From: CF-161 sp035263645
Lineage (GTDB): Bacteria > Chloroflexota > Dormibacteria > Dormibacterales > Dormibacteraceae
Length of the DNA stretch: 13,629 nucleotides
Assembly: GCA_035263645.1 (NCBI GenBank)
Contig: DATFRD010000244.1
Location: 1-13,629, forward strand
Reading direction: 5' to 3'
The translations under genes and the position numbers were made by a program. Below are positions 1-6,086 of this stretch, one piece after another (position 1 is the stretch's first letter; the number at the start of each line of letters is the position of its first letter). The notes below the pieces were generated by a model. The model was not told the DNA's origin. It was given only the letters and a program-made list of their open reading frames with translations, and did no database searches.

Positions 1-67
1 AGAGCTCCGTTGGAGTGACCTCCATCAGGCGACGAGCGCGAGGTGGCGTGGCCCCGCGTCGGCATAG

Positions 68-100
68 CGGGCACAATGGACGCGGGCGTGTTCGTGCCCG
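68..100. promoter_or_regulatory. 7-bp inverted repeat upstream of the acetyltransferase gene
   Basis: CGGGCAC at 68-74 is matched by its exact reverse complement GTGCCCG at 94-100, with 19 bases between. A weak -10-like CACAAT (72-77) overlaps the left arm. It could be an operator or a leader hairpin for the acetyltransferase gene starting at 134 or 146. No convincing -35 box is seen and the arms are short for a GC-rich genome, so chance is quite possible. Confidence 0.2.
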
Positions 101-133
101 AGGTGGCAACGCCAGTACTCGAGGCACGGCCCA

Positions 134-1036
134 ATGGAGAATGAAATGATGGTTGGCCGGAGCCATCCCCACCATGACGCCATCGCTCAGCAGGTTCGGA
201 GCTGGTATACGAGACCGTCCCCAGAGATCAGCCTCGGCATCGAGCAACGCTGGTGTGGGTTCGTCACGGATCCCGACAGCTATGTGCGGCCGAGACTCGT
301 CCTGACCATAGACCAGGCTCAAGAGGTCCCGGCTGCCCTCTCAGAGGTGGCGAGCCTCTACGACGGGCGCGAGGTAGACGTGTGGGTTGACGATCGCGGC
401 CGCGCCGATCGAGTACAAGACGCCCTGGTGGCATCCGGTTGCCAACCTACGCGGAGCATCACATTTCTCGCGCTGGTCGGTCCGATGGTCGCTGATCCAG
501 GACCGGCACACCTGGTCGTCGAGGAGGTCACCGGGGCGAGGCTCAGGACCTGGGCGGAGGTCAAGCTTCAGGGCTTTGCCGACAGCGAGGAACCGGCAGA
601 CCCGACCGCCCTGGCTTCCGAGATCACCCAGCGTCGGGCCGAGGCGTCTGCGGTATGCTACGAATTGGCCAGCCTCGGCGGCGAGCCGGTCGCAGCCCTC
701 GCCTGGTACAGGGGTCGGGACCAGCTGGCATTCAACCTGGCCACTCGTGTCCCCTACCGGCATCGGGGAATCGGCCAGGCTCTACTGGGACGCTGGGCTG
801 CCAATGGTGTTGCAGAAGGGTGCCGGTCGCTCCTCATCAACGCCGATGAAGGTGGTCCCGCCGCCGCCCTCTACCGAAGGATGGGCTTCACAGACGAGGT
901 GTACTGGCGGCGCGGTTTTCGCTTCGTGCCATCGAAATCGACGGGGTGCGGCTCCGGGACGTCTCAGCGGGCTGGTGGAATGGGTTGGTTGGGGATGTCG
1001 GCCGGCATTGGCGGGGGGTGCGGGCGACGTAGCTGA
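134..1036 (+). CDS. GNAT-family N-acetyltransferase
   Basis: A probable acetyl-CoA-dependent N-acetyltransferase of the GNAT fold; the acceptor is unknown. The GNAT core is in the C-terminal half. Motif A, which binds the CoA pyrophosphate, is YRHRGIGQALL at about residues 208-218, with the RxxGxG signature. Motif B follows with ALYRRMGF near 245-252 and ends in YWRRGFRF. Residues 1-130 are less recognisable and may be a degenerate first GNAT-like domain, as in tandem proteins of about 260-300 residues. The start may be the ATG at 146: GGAG at 136-139 lies six bases before it, whereas 134 has no ribosome-binding site. The last 36 or so residues are low-complexity Gly/Ser/Arg and look unnatural; a -1 frame reading of 928-1032 looks more protein-like, so a frameshift near 925-935 is possible. 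Codon use is less GC-biased than in genes to the right. The family is sure; the C-terminus is not. Confidence 0.8.
   Translation: MENEMMVGRSHPHHDAIAQQVRSWYTRPSPEISLGIEQRWCGFVTDPDSYVRPRLVLTIDQAQEVPAALSEVASLYDGREVDVWVDDRGRADRVQDALVASGCQPTRSITFLALVGPMVADPGPAHLVVEEVTGARLRTWAEVKLQGFADSEEPADPTALASEITQRRAEASAVCYELASLGGEPVAALAWYRGRDQLAFNLATRVPYRHRGIGQALLGRWAANGVAEGCRSLLINADEGGPAAALYRRMGFTDEVYWRRGFRFVPSKSTGCGSGTSQRAGGMGWLGMSAGIGGGCGRRS
136..139 (+). promoter_or_regulatory. Ribosome binding site favouring ATG at 146
   Basis: GGAG sits six bases before the ATG at 146 and overlaps the upstream ATG at 134. This favours initiation at 146, which would make the acetyltransferase 296 residues instead of 300. 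It is a short match, so the choice is only moderately supported. Confidence 0.4.
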
Positions 1037-1276
1037 AGCGCGGACGCCCCGGTTCGAAGGTTGTTCACAGCCGACCACGGCGGCGCCGCTTTTGCACACG
1101 ATACTCCCCGCCGCCGCCGAGCACGTTCAGCACGAGACCACGCCGGCCTTCATCCCCCTCCCGCGATCGATTCGACGGGACCGTGGGCTGGCTGGAGGGG
1201 GTCCGACAAGCGGTGGGCGCCGCAGGCGACGCTGTCGAACTCGTCGAGGTTTCGAGCCACCGGGGAGGCGATCCTC

Positions 1277-1552
1277 ATGCCTGCGCTGGACCCCGCAACC
1301 CAACTGATGATCGTGGTTGATCTGCTGACGCCCCAGGCGAGTGTGATGATCGACGACCTACCGAATGTTGTCCTGAACTAACGACCTCTCACAGAGCCAA
1401 TCGAGGCCATTCTCGAGGAGCGTCGGTCGGATCCTGGAGGCCAATGGTTCTACGCGCGCAGGTCGGAGCACGGAGTGGTGGTCGAAGTTGAATCTGCGCT
1501 CAACGAGGAGCAAACGAGGGATCTCGTGGACAGCCTGCATCCGGTCGTTTAA
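1277..1552 (+). pseudogene. Small unknown ORF interrupted by an in-frame TAA
   Basis: A GGGGAGG ribosome binding site (1262-1268) stands eight bases before the ATG at 1277. The frame gives 34 residues (beginning MPALDPATQLMIVVDLL), stops at TAA 1379-1381, then stays open in the same frame for 56 codons to the TAA at 1550-1552. The downstream part contains GGQWFYARRSEHGVVVEVES and an acidic helix-like stretch (LNEEQTRDLVDSL). It looks like normal protein and is less Arg-rich than the antisense reading. I do not recognise the family. It may be a roughly 91-residue gene with a nonsense change, two unrelated pieces, or a real 34-residue protein followed by noise. Confidence 0.35.
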
Positions 1553-1680
1553 GCGTCGGTTGTCGCCAAGACGTCGGGCCGCGCTCTCAGGCGCCGGGCC
1601 GGTTGGTCGCGTCTGCGGCAAGAGCTTTTCAACACCCTGCTAGCTCAGATCGCGGGCCCAGCCGGCCCCGCCTGCGGCTC

Positions 1681-1686
1681 TACACT
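1681..1686 (+). promoter_or_regulatory. -10-like TACACT close to a GTG start
   Basis: TACACT matches the TAnnnT pattern of actinobacterial -10 boxes and ends ten bases before the GTG at 1697. Transcription would start about four bases before the start codon, giving an almost leaderless mRNA, which fits the lack of a good ribosome binding site. No -35 box is seen at the usual distance. The same layout recurs before the genes at 8541 and 11584 and before the minus-strand gene at 8403. Confidence 0.45.
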
Positions 1687-1696
1687 GATCGACGGA

Positions 1697-2479
1697 GTGT
1701 TTCCCCAGCGCGTTCGAGTGATGACCTTCAACGTGCGGATGGTCACCCTCCGGGACGGGCCCAATCACTGGCCGAATCGTGCGGGGCTGTGCGCACGAGT
1801 GATCCGTGCCCAGGCGCCTGACTTGGTCGGCTTCCAGGAGATGCAGAATGACCACGTGGAGCTCCTGGAGCCGGTTCTTTGTGAGCTCCACGGCGAGCTT
1901 GGGCTCGACGCGAGCAGCCAGGTCCGGCCCGAGCACCAGGCCGTGTTCTGGAGCCCGGACCGCTTCGAGCTCGTGGCGAGCGAGAGCTTCTACCTGAGCG
2001 ACACCCCGGATCGCTGGTCCACCGGCTGGGACGCCGCGTGCCCGCGGGTCGCCACCTGGGTGCGACTGCACCCAAGAGGCGGCTCGGGCGAACTGCTCTT
2101 CTGCAACACGCACCTCGACCGCGAAGGCGAGCTGGCCAGGCGGGAGGCAGCCCGCCTGATCGCCGGGCGTCTGCCGAAGGCCCCGGCCGAGATCCTGGCC
2201 GGCGACTTCAACGCCGTCCCGGGAAGCCCGCCCCACCGGCTCCTCGCCGAGGAGGGCTTCCGGGACATCTCGCCAGACGCGCTCCCGTCAGAGGCCAGGG
2301 TCGGCGGGGGAGGACAGGGGACCTTCCACGGCTTCCGAGGAGCGGCCAGCCGCCGGATCGACTGGCTCCTCGTGCGGGGCGCCGTCGAGGTCGAATCCTG
2401 CCGGATCGTGCGTGACGCCGAGCCGCCGCTCTACCCGAGCGATCACTACCCCGTGGTGGCCGATCTGCTCCTCCCCTGA
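1697..2479 (+). CDS. Endonuclease/exonuclease/phosphatase-family hydrolase
   Basis: A metal-dependent phosphoesterase of the EEP fold (DNase I, exonuclease III, sphingomyelinase and inositol phosphatase relatives). All signature elements are present in order: FNVR at 11-14 (Asn), GFQE at 45-48 (metal-binding Glu), NTHLD at 137-141 (His/Asp), GDFN at 169-172 (catalytic Asp/Asn), RRIDWLL from about 219 and SDHYPV at 248-253 (final Asp-His pair). At 260 residues it is the compact single-domain length. No signal peptide or membrane segment is seen, so it is probably cytosolic. The closest style is the small EEP proteins often annotated as endonucleases; a DNA, lipid or small phosphoester substrate cannot be told apart here. 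The GTG at 1697 is chosen because the first beta strand (RVRVMTFNVR) needs residues before the ATG at 1721. A hairpin follows the stop. Confidence 0.9.
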   Translation: MFPQRVRVMTFNVRMVTLRDGPNHWPNRAGLCARVIRAQAPDLVGFQEMQNDHVELLEPVLCELHGELGLDASSQVRPEHQAVFWSPDRFELVASESFYLSDTPDRWSTGWDAACPRVATWVRLHPRGGSGELLFCNTHLDREGELARREAARLIAGRLPKAPAEILAGDFNAVPGSPPHRLLAEEGFRDISPDALPSEARVGGGGQGTFHGFRGAASRRIDWLLVRGAVEVESCRIVRDAEPPLYPSDHYPVVADLLLP

Positions 2480-2490
2480 GAGCCTGGAGA

Positions 2491-2514
2491 GCGGGAAGGA
2501 GCGTCCTCCCCCGC
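2491..2514 (+). terminator. Hairpin after the EEP gene
   Basis: GGGAAGGA (2493-2500) faces TCCTCCCC (2504-2511) across a GCG loop with one mismatch, and GC at 2491-2492 can pair with bases up to 2514 if one base bulges. It begins 11 bases after the stop at 2479. No T-run follows, so it would be a GC-type terminator if it works as one. It separates the EEP gene from the methyltransferase gene. Confidence 0.35.
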
Positions 2515-2545
2515 CTCGCCGCAACCCGCGTGGCACCATGGGGCC

Positions 2546-3274
2546 GTGGGCGAACCGGGCTGGACCGAGGCCAACTCCGAGACCTTCATCCGGCTCGGCG
2601 ACGTCCTGGTTCCGGACCGGGAGGCGCAGCTGGACGCCCTCTGCGCCCTCGTGCCCGAGCCGCCGGGCCTGGTGGTGGAGCTCAGCTGCGGCGAGGGCCG
2701 GCTGGCCGAGCGCCTGCTGGAGCGGTTCCCGGACAGCCGCGTGGTCGCGCTGGACGCCTCTCCGGCGATGCTGGCGCGGGCGGCCGCGCGACTGGCCCGG
2801 TTCGGTGACCGCCAGGACGTCCGCCGGTTCGAGATCGCGGACAGCGGCTGGCGGTCTGAATGGCGAGACACGTGCGGAGCCGTGGTCTCGTCGCTTGCGG
2901 TGCACCATCTCGACGACCGCAGCAAGCGCCGCCTGTACGCCGACGTGCTGCACATGCTGCGCCCGAACGGCGCCCTCGTGATCGCGGATGTGATCCAGCC
3001 CGCGTCACGGGCTGCCGTCCGCCTGGCCGCGGCCGAGTGGGACCGGGCGGTCCGAGAGCAATCGCTGGCCCGCGCCGGCGACCTCTCCGCCCACGCAGCC
3101 TTCGCAGCCAGCCGCTGGAACTCGTTCGAGCCCGGCAACGACGACCCGACCGACATGATGGCGCCACTCGCCGACCACCTCCGGTGGCTGGAGGCGGCAG
3201 GGTACGAGGGCGTCGATGCGGTCTGGGTCAGGGCCGGCCACGCCGTGTACGCCGGCTGGCGGCCAGCCGGCTGA
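2546..3274 (+). CDS. Class I SAM-dependent methyltransferase
   Basis: A cytosolic S-adenosylmethionine-dependent methyltransferase with the Rossmann-type fold. Motif I (SAM binding) is VVELSCGEGRLAERLL at residues 43-58. The acidic residue that holds the ribose is Asp70 in VVALDASPAML. A motif IV-like SSLAVHHL lies at 115-122, and HMLRPNGALVIAD at about 126-138 is the usual strand before the last helices. At 242 residues it is the normal length for stand-alone small-molecule methyltransferases of the Methyltransf_25 type; the acceptor is unknown. The GTG at 2546 is the start used here. There is no clear ribosome binding site, and the ATG at 2538 is out of frame, so the start is uncertain by a few codons. 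It lies 66 bases after the EEP stop and 71 before the regulator, on the same strand, so co-transcription with the regulator is possible but unproven. Confidence 0.87.
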   Translation: MGEPGWTEANSETFIRLGDVLVPDREAQLDALCALVPEPPGLVVELSCGEGRLAERLLERFPDSRVVALDASPAMLARAAARLARFGDRQDVRRFEIADSGWRSEWRDTCGAVVSSLAVHHLDDRSKRRLYADVLHMLRPNGALVIADVIQPASRAAVRLAAAEWDRAVREQSLARAGDLSAHAAFAASRWNSFEPGNDDPTDMMAPLADHLRWLEAAGYEGVDAVWVRAGHAVYAGWRPAG

Positions 3275-3309
3275 CCGCTGGGGCACCACCTGAGCCCGGC
3301 GGCCGATTC

Positions 3310-3323
3310 CGCGCGTCCGCGCG
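3310..3323 (+). terminator. Short GC hairpin before the regulator gene
   Basis: CGCGC (3310-3314) and GCGCG (3319-3323) can form a five-pair stem around a GTCC loop. GCGCGTC also occurs as a direct repeat at 3311-3317 and 3321-3327. It lies between the methyltransferase stop and the regulator start and may weakly end transcription or be a protein site. Short GC stems are common by chance here. Confidence 0.2.
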
Positions 3324-3345
3324 CGTCAGACTATTCGACGCGGAG

Positions 3346-4500
3346 ATGACCCCGGCACGGCCGCTGCTGGAGCGCGAGGAGCAGCTCGCGGAGCTGAGAG
3401 AGGCGATGGACTCAGCCGCCGCCGGGCGGGGCTCGCTGATCCTGCTCGCTGGCGAGGCGGGCGCGGGCAAGACGACGCTGGTGCGCCGGTTCACGGCAGC
3501 GCTGGATGGGATCCCGGTCGCGACGGGCGTCAGTGATCCGGCGGCGACGTCGCTTCCGCTGGGCCCGCTGCTGGACATGGCCCCCGCGCTCGGCCCGTCT
3601 GTGGCGCAGCTTCTCGGGGGCTCGCCATCGCGCGCGGAGGTGTTCGCGGCGGCGCTCGCCCATCTGACCGCCCTGACCGAGCCGATGGTCCTGGTGTTCG
3701 AGGACATGCACTGGGCGGACCAGGCCAGCCTCGAGCTCCTCGCCTTCCTCGCCCGGCGCGCCGAGCGCCTGCCGGTGCTGATCGTCGCCACCTTCCGGGA
3801 GGAGGAGGTGGAGGCCGGAGGGCCGCTGGCCGTCGTGCTCGGGAACCTCGCTACCACTCCGGGCGTGCGTCGGCTCGCTGTGGGACCGCTGTCGCGCGAG
3901 GCCACCATGCGGCTGGCGCAGGGCAGCTCCACCGACGTCGACGACCTCTACAGGAAGACGGGGGGCAACCCGTTCTTCATCACGGAGGCTCTGGGCGCCC
4001 AGGGCCAGGAGGTTCCGCCGACCGTCCGCGACGCCGTGCTCGCGCGCGTCGTCAGGCGCACGGGCGAGGCTCGCCGGCTGCTGGAGATCGCTGCCGCGAT
4101 CGGAGTGCGCGTCGAGCCGGGCCTGCTGGGCCGCATGATGGAGGCGACTGGCACGCCGCACTGGAGCCTCCTGGAGTCAGTCGATGCCGGCCTGCTCGAA
4201 CGGCAGGGGCCCTGGCTGCTGTTCCGGCACGAGCTCGCACAGGCCGCCATCGCCGTCGCGACGCCGCCGGAGCGCCGGCAGCGGCTGCACGCGGGCATCC
4301 TCGCGGAGCTCAGGCGCGACGGGGCCGGGCTGCACGACCACGTCGTCCTGGTCGGCCACGCCGAGGCAGCCGGCGATGACAGTGCGGTGCTCGAGCTGGC
4401 GCCGGCAGCGGCGGCCCGGGCGGCCGCGGTGGGGGCGCACCGCGAGGCGGCCCAGCTCTACGGCAAGGCGCTGGAGCGGGCCCGCGACCGCCCCGCCTAG
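3346..4500 (+). CDS. LAL-type LuxR regulator, N-terminal part (ATPase) ending at a premature TAG
   Basis: The N-terminal 384 residues of a large ATP-binding LuxR-family (LAL) transcription regulator. The AAA-like domain starts at once: LLEREEQL, then Walker A GEAGAGKT at 36-43, Walker B VLVFEDMHWAD at about 115-125, and TGGNPFFITEAL near 215-226, a stretch typical of this family. The last residues (AAQLYGKALERA) are the first helices of the TPR-like region. The ATG at 3346 is chosen because the family begins with an 'L-x-x-R-E-x-x-L' segment right after the start; the frame is open further upstream but that part is Arg/Pro-rich shadow of the methyltransferase gene. Translation stops at TAG 4498-4500, yet the same frame continues with the missing part of the protein. 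As it stands it has the nucleotide-binding and signal-coupling part but no DNA-binding domain. A TATTCG (3332-3337) may be a weak -10 box. Confidence 0.85.
   Translation: MTPARPLLEREEQLAELREAMDSAAAGRGSLILLAGEAGAGKTTLVRRFTAALDGIPVATGVSDPAATSLPLGPLLDMAPALGPSVAQLLGGSPSRAEVFAAALAHLTALTEPMVLVFEDMHWADQASLELLAFLARRAERLPVLIVATFREEEVEAGGPLAVVLGNLATTPGVRRLAVGPLSREATMRLAQGSSTDVDDLYRKTGGNPFFITEALGAQGQEVPPTVRDAVLARVVRRTGEARRLLEIAAAIGVRVEPGLLGRMMEATGTPHWSLLESVDAGLLERQGPWLLFRHELAQAAIAVATPPERRQRLHAGILAELRRDGAGLHDHVVLVGHAEAAGDDSAVLELAPAAAARAAAVGAHREAAQLYGKALERARDRPA
4498..4500 (+). other. In-frame TAG interrupting the LAL regulator
   Basis: The codon before is GCC (Ala) and the codon after is GCG (Ala). The frame is open from 3346 to here and again for 497 codons to the TGA at 5992-5994. 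The next residues, ASLLERRGVQHYLTRCFADA, match the 'LLERR...YLT...A' helix pattern normally found at this point in intact LAL proteins. A single base change from GAG, CAG or AAG would create the stop. Confidence 0.85.
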
Positions 4501-4506
4501 GCGAGC

Positions 4507-5994
4507 TTGCTCGAGCGCCGGGGCGTGCAGCACTACCTGACCAGGTGCTTCGCGGACGCCATGGCCGACCACCGGGCGGCCGCGAGCATCTTCCGGGACC
4601 TGGACGACCGGCTGAGCGAGGGGCGGAACCTGGTCTGGCTCTCGCAGGTCGCCCTGGCGGCCGGCGACAGCGCCGGCGAGGCCGCGCTCGCCGCGGCGAC
4701 GACGGTGCTGGAGGCGCTGCCCCCCTCGCGCGAGCTGGCGATGTCGTACGAGGCACAAGCCCGCCGCCTCTTCATGTCCAGCGAGCTGGGAGCGGCCGAG
4801 GCCTGGGCGGAGCGGGGGGCGGCCCTGGCCGACCACCTGGGCGATCCCGACCTGGCGCTCGAGTCGCGGATCACTGCCGCCGTGCTCGGGCTCATGGCCG
4901 GCCGCGACGCCGCACATGCGCACCTGCGCGAGCTCCGCGACGCGGCGTACGAGTGGAGCCTGCGCGATCCGCTGGCGAGGGACACGTTCGCGCGGGCGAC
5001 CCTCTACCTGGCCCTGATCCCGACGATGCGCCGCCAGTACGACGACGTCGACCGCTACCTGGACGAGGGCTGGCGCTACGCGGTGGACAACAACCTCGAG
5101 TACTGGCAGAGCATGCAGGCGGGCGCCAGCGCCGTCCGCGCGCTGGACGCCGGCCGCTGGAACGACGCCGTCCGGCACGCGCGCGCCGTCCTCGACATGC
5201 CCGACCCGGCCTGGCGGTCCAGGCTCATGGCGCTGATGACCCTCGCGCGAGTCGCTCTCCGAAGCGGCCAGCCCGACGGGGAGGCCTACCTGGAGCAGGT
5301 CACCGAGACCGCGGGTGAGGACCGAGCGGCGCTGGGCATCGTCTGGCCAGTCCGCGCCGAGGCGGGGTGGCTGGCCGGCGACCCGGCCCGCGTCCTGCGG
5401 GAGGTCGCGGCGGCGCAGGCGAGGAAGCTCGGGGCGGGCGACCCCTGGCACGCGGGTGAGCTGGCATTCTGGGCCCGGCTGGCCGGCGGCGCGGCCGACG
5501 GCCGCGCGGTCGTGGCCGAGCCGTATCGTCTGGCCGTCGCAGGCGCATGGGCGGCGGCGGCGGTCTGGTGGGAGGAGCGGGGCTGCCCATACGAGACGGC
5601 CGTCAGTCTCGCGGCCGGAGACGACACGAACGCTGTCCGGCGCGCGATCGAACTGCTCGATCGGCTGGGGGCGGCGCCCGCCGCGGCGTACGCCCGGCGG
5701 CGGCTGCGCGAGCTCGGCGTCTCATCGGTCCCACGCGGCCCCCGACCGTCGACGATGGCCAACCCCGCCGGACTCACCGGCCGCGAGCTGCAGGTCCTCG
5801 AGGTCGTGGCGACGGGGCTCAGCAACGCCCAGGTGGCCGCCCGGCTCTTCCTCTCGGAGAAGACCGTGGAGCGGCACCTGGCCGGCATCTTCGCCAAGCT
5901 CCAGGTCTCTACCCGAGCCGAGGCGGTGGCCGCCGGGGCGCGGATCGGCGCTGTCCGTGCGCCCAAAGTTGAGGGTTCGCGACCCCGAGATTGA
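4507..5994 (+). CDS. LAL-type LuxR regulator, C-terminal part (helical repeats and HTH)
   Basis: This is the rest of the regulator that starts at 3346, in the same reading frame after the TAG at 4498. From about 4501 to 5740 it is an Ala/Leu/Arg-rich alpha-helical repeat region (TPR-like) of the kind that senses a ligand or partner in LAL proteins. The C-terminus holds a complete LuxR/GerE helix-turn-helix at about 5770-5950: LTGRELQVLEVVATGLSNAQ, then VAARLFLSEKTVERHLAGIF and KLQVSTRAEAVA. The TTG at 4507 is only the first possible start after the stop and has no ribosome binding site, so independent translation is doubtful; GTG 4525 and ATG 4561 are no better. Joined to the N-terminal part it would be about 882 residues, the usual LAL size. 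The exporter gene starts 92 bases downstream and is the likely target. It is either half of a pseudogene, a readthrough product, or an artefact of a base error. Confidence 0.85.
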   Translation: MLERRGVQHYLTRCFADAMADHRAAASIFRDLDDRLSEGRNLVWLSQVALAAGDSAGEAALAAATTVLEALPPSRELAMSYEAQARRLFMSSELGAAEAWAERGAALADHLGDPDLALESRITAAVLGLMAGRDAAHAHLRELRDAAYEWSLRDPLARDTFARATLYLALIPTMRRQYDDVDRYLDEGWRYAVDNNLEYWQSMQAGASAVRALDAGRWNDAVRHARAVLDMPDPAWRSRLMALMTLARVALRSGQPDGEAYLEQVTETAGEDRAALGIVWPVRAEAGWLAGDPARVLREVAAAQARKLGAGDPWHAGELAFWARLAGGAADGRAVVAEPYRLAVAGAWAAAAVWWEERGCPYETAVSLAAGDDTNAVRRAIELLDRLGAAPAAAYARRRLRELGVSSVPRGPRPSTMANPAGLTGRELQVLEVVATGLSNAQVAARLFLSEKTVERHLAGIFAKLQVSTRAEAVAAGARIGAVRAPKVEGSRPRD

Positions 5995-5998
5995 GGGT
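5969..5998. repeat. Direct repeat TTGAGGGT x2, 22 bp apart, before the exporter gene
   Basis: TTGAGGGT occurs at 5969-5976 and 5991-5998, so the copies start 22 bp apart, about two helical turns. Between them, GGGTTCGCGACCC (5973-5985) is almost a palindrome. The second copy overlaps the regulator's TGA, and both lie upstream of the -10-like TAGCGT at 6031. This spacing on one face of the helix suits a dimeric activator, and the regulator encoded just upstream is the natural candidate. Part of the first copy is coding sequence, so chance cannot be excluded. Confidence 0.4.
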
Positions 5999-6030
5999 CG
6001 GCCCGGAAGTCCGTCCGCGGGGTCGAAATC

Positions 6031-6077
6031 TAGCGTGTCCTCCAGGCGGCCAGCACGCCGCCCTTCGTTCGAGGAGG
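6031..6077 (+). promoter_or_regulatory. Exporter leader: -10-like TAGCGT and strong ribosome binding site
   Basis: TAGCGT at 6031-6036 fits TAnnnT. No good -35 box is seen at 16-18 bp, which would suit an activator-dependent promoter. GAGGAGG at 6071-6077 is a near-perfect ribosome binding site nine bases before the ATG at 6087, and it decides that start against the longer frame open from about 5991. Confidence 0.5.
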
Positions 6078-6086
6078 ACCCTTCAC

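Larger units (their letters stand above)
1037..1696. other. Degraded-looking spacer of 660 bases without an intact gene
   Basis: No intact recognisable gene is seen. Pieces of open frame have a protein-like flavour but do not join. One plus-strand frame is open from 1033 to the TGA at 1318-1320; from a GTG at 1183 it reads WLEGVRQAVGAAGDAVELVE. A second, from the ATG at 1277 to the stop at 1550, is interrupted by a TAA and is listed separately. From 1553 to 1680 only GC-rich sequence is seen, then the -10-like TACACT before the next gene. Base composition resembles the acetyltransferase gene more than the genes to the right. It may be the remains of one or two small genes. Confidence 0.4.

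Noticed and set aside
76..144. 22-residue ORF ending just before the acetyltransferase ATG at 146
   Set aside because: No ribosome binding site and no recognisable sequence. A short open frame of this length is expected by chance.
1047..1066. GGTTCGAA resembling a tRNA T-loop
   Set aside because: The flanking five-base stems do not pair and no other cloverleaf element is near.
1632..1680. tRNA-like TAGCTCAG at 1641-1648
   Set aside because: It resembles a tRNA D-arm, but no pairing GAGC, anticodon arm or T-arm follows at the right distances. The same GCTAGCTCAG string occurs in some well-known promoter spacers; a 10-base match is taken as chance.
2860..3345. Upstream extension of the regulator frame
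   Set aside because: The frame is open, but the sequence is Arg/Pro-rich and overlaps the methyltransferase gene. The family's normal N-terminus starts at 3346.
4177..5451. Long minus-strand open frame opposite the regulator
   Set aside because: It is a mirror of the strongly supported LAL coding frame, made mainly of Arg, Gly, Val and Ala with no motif. Long antisense frames are expected in GC-rich genes.
5991..6086. Upstream extension of the exporter frame
   Set aside because: No hydrophobic or conserved sequence, and the strong ribosome binding site at 6071-6077 points to the ATG at 6087.
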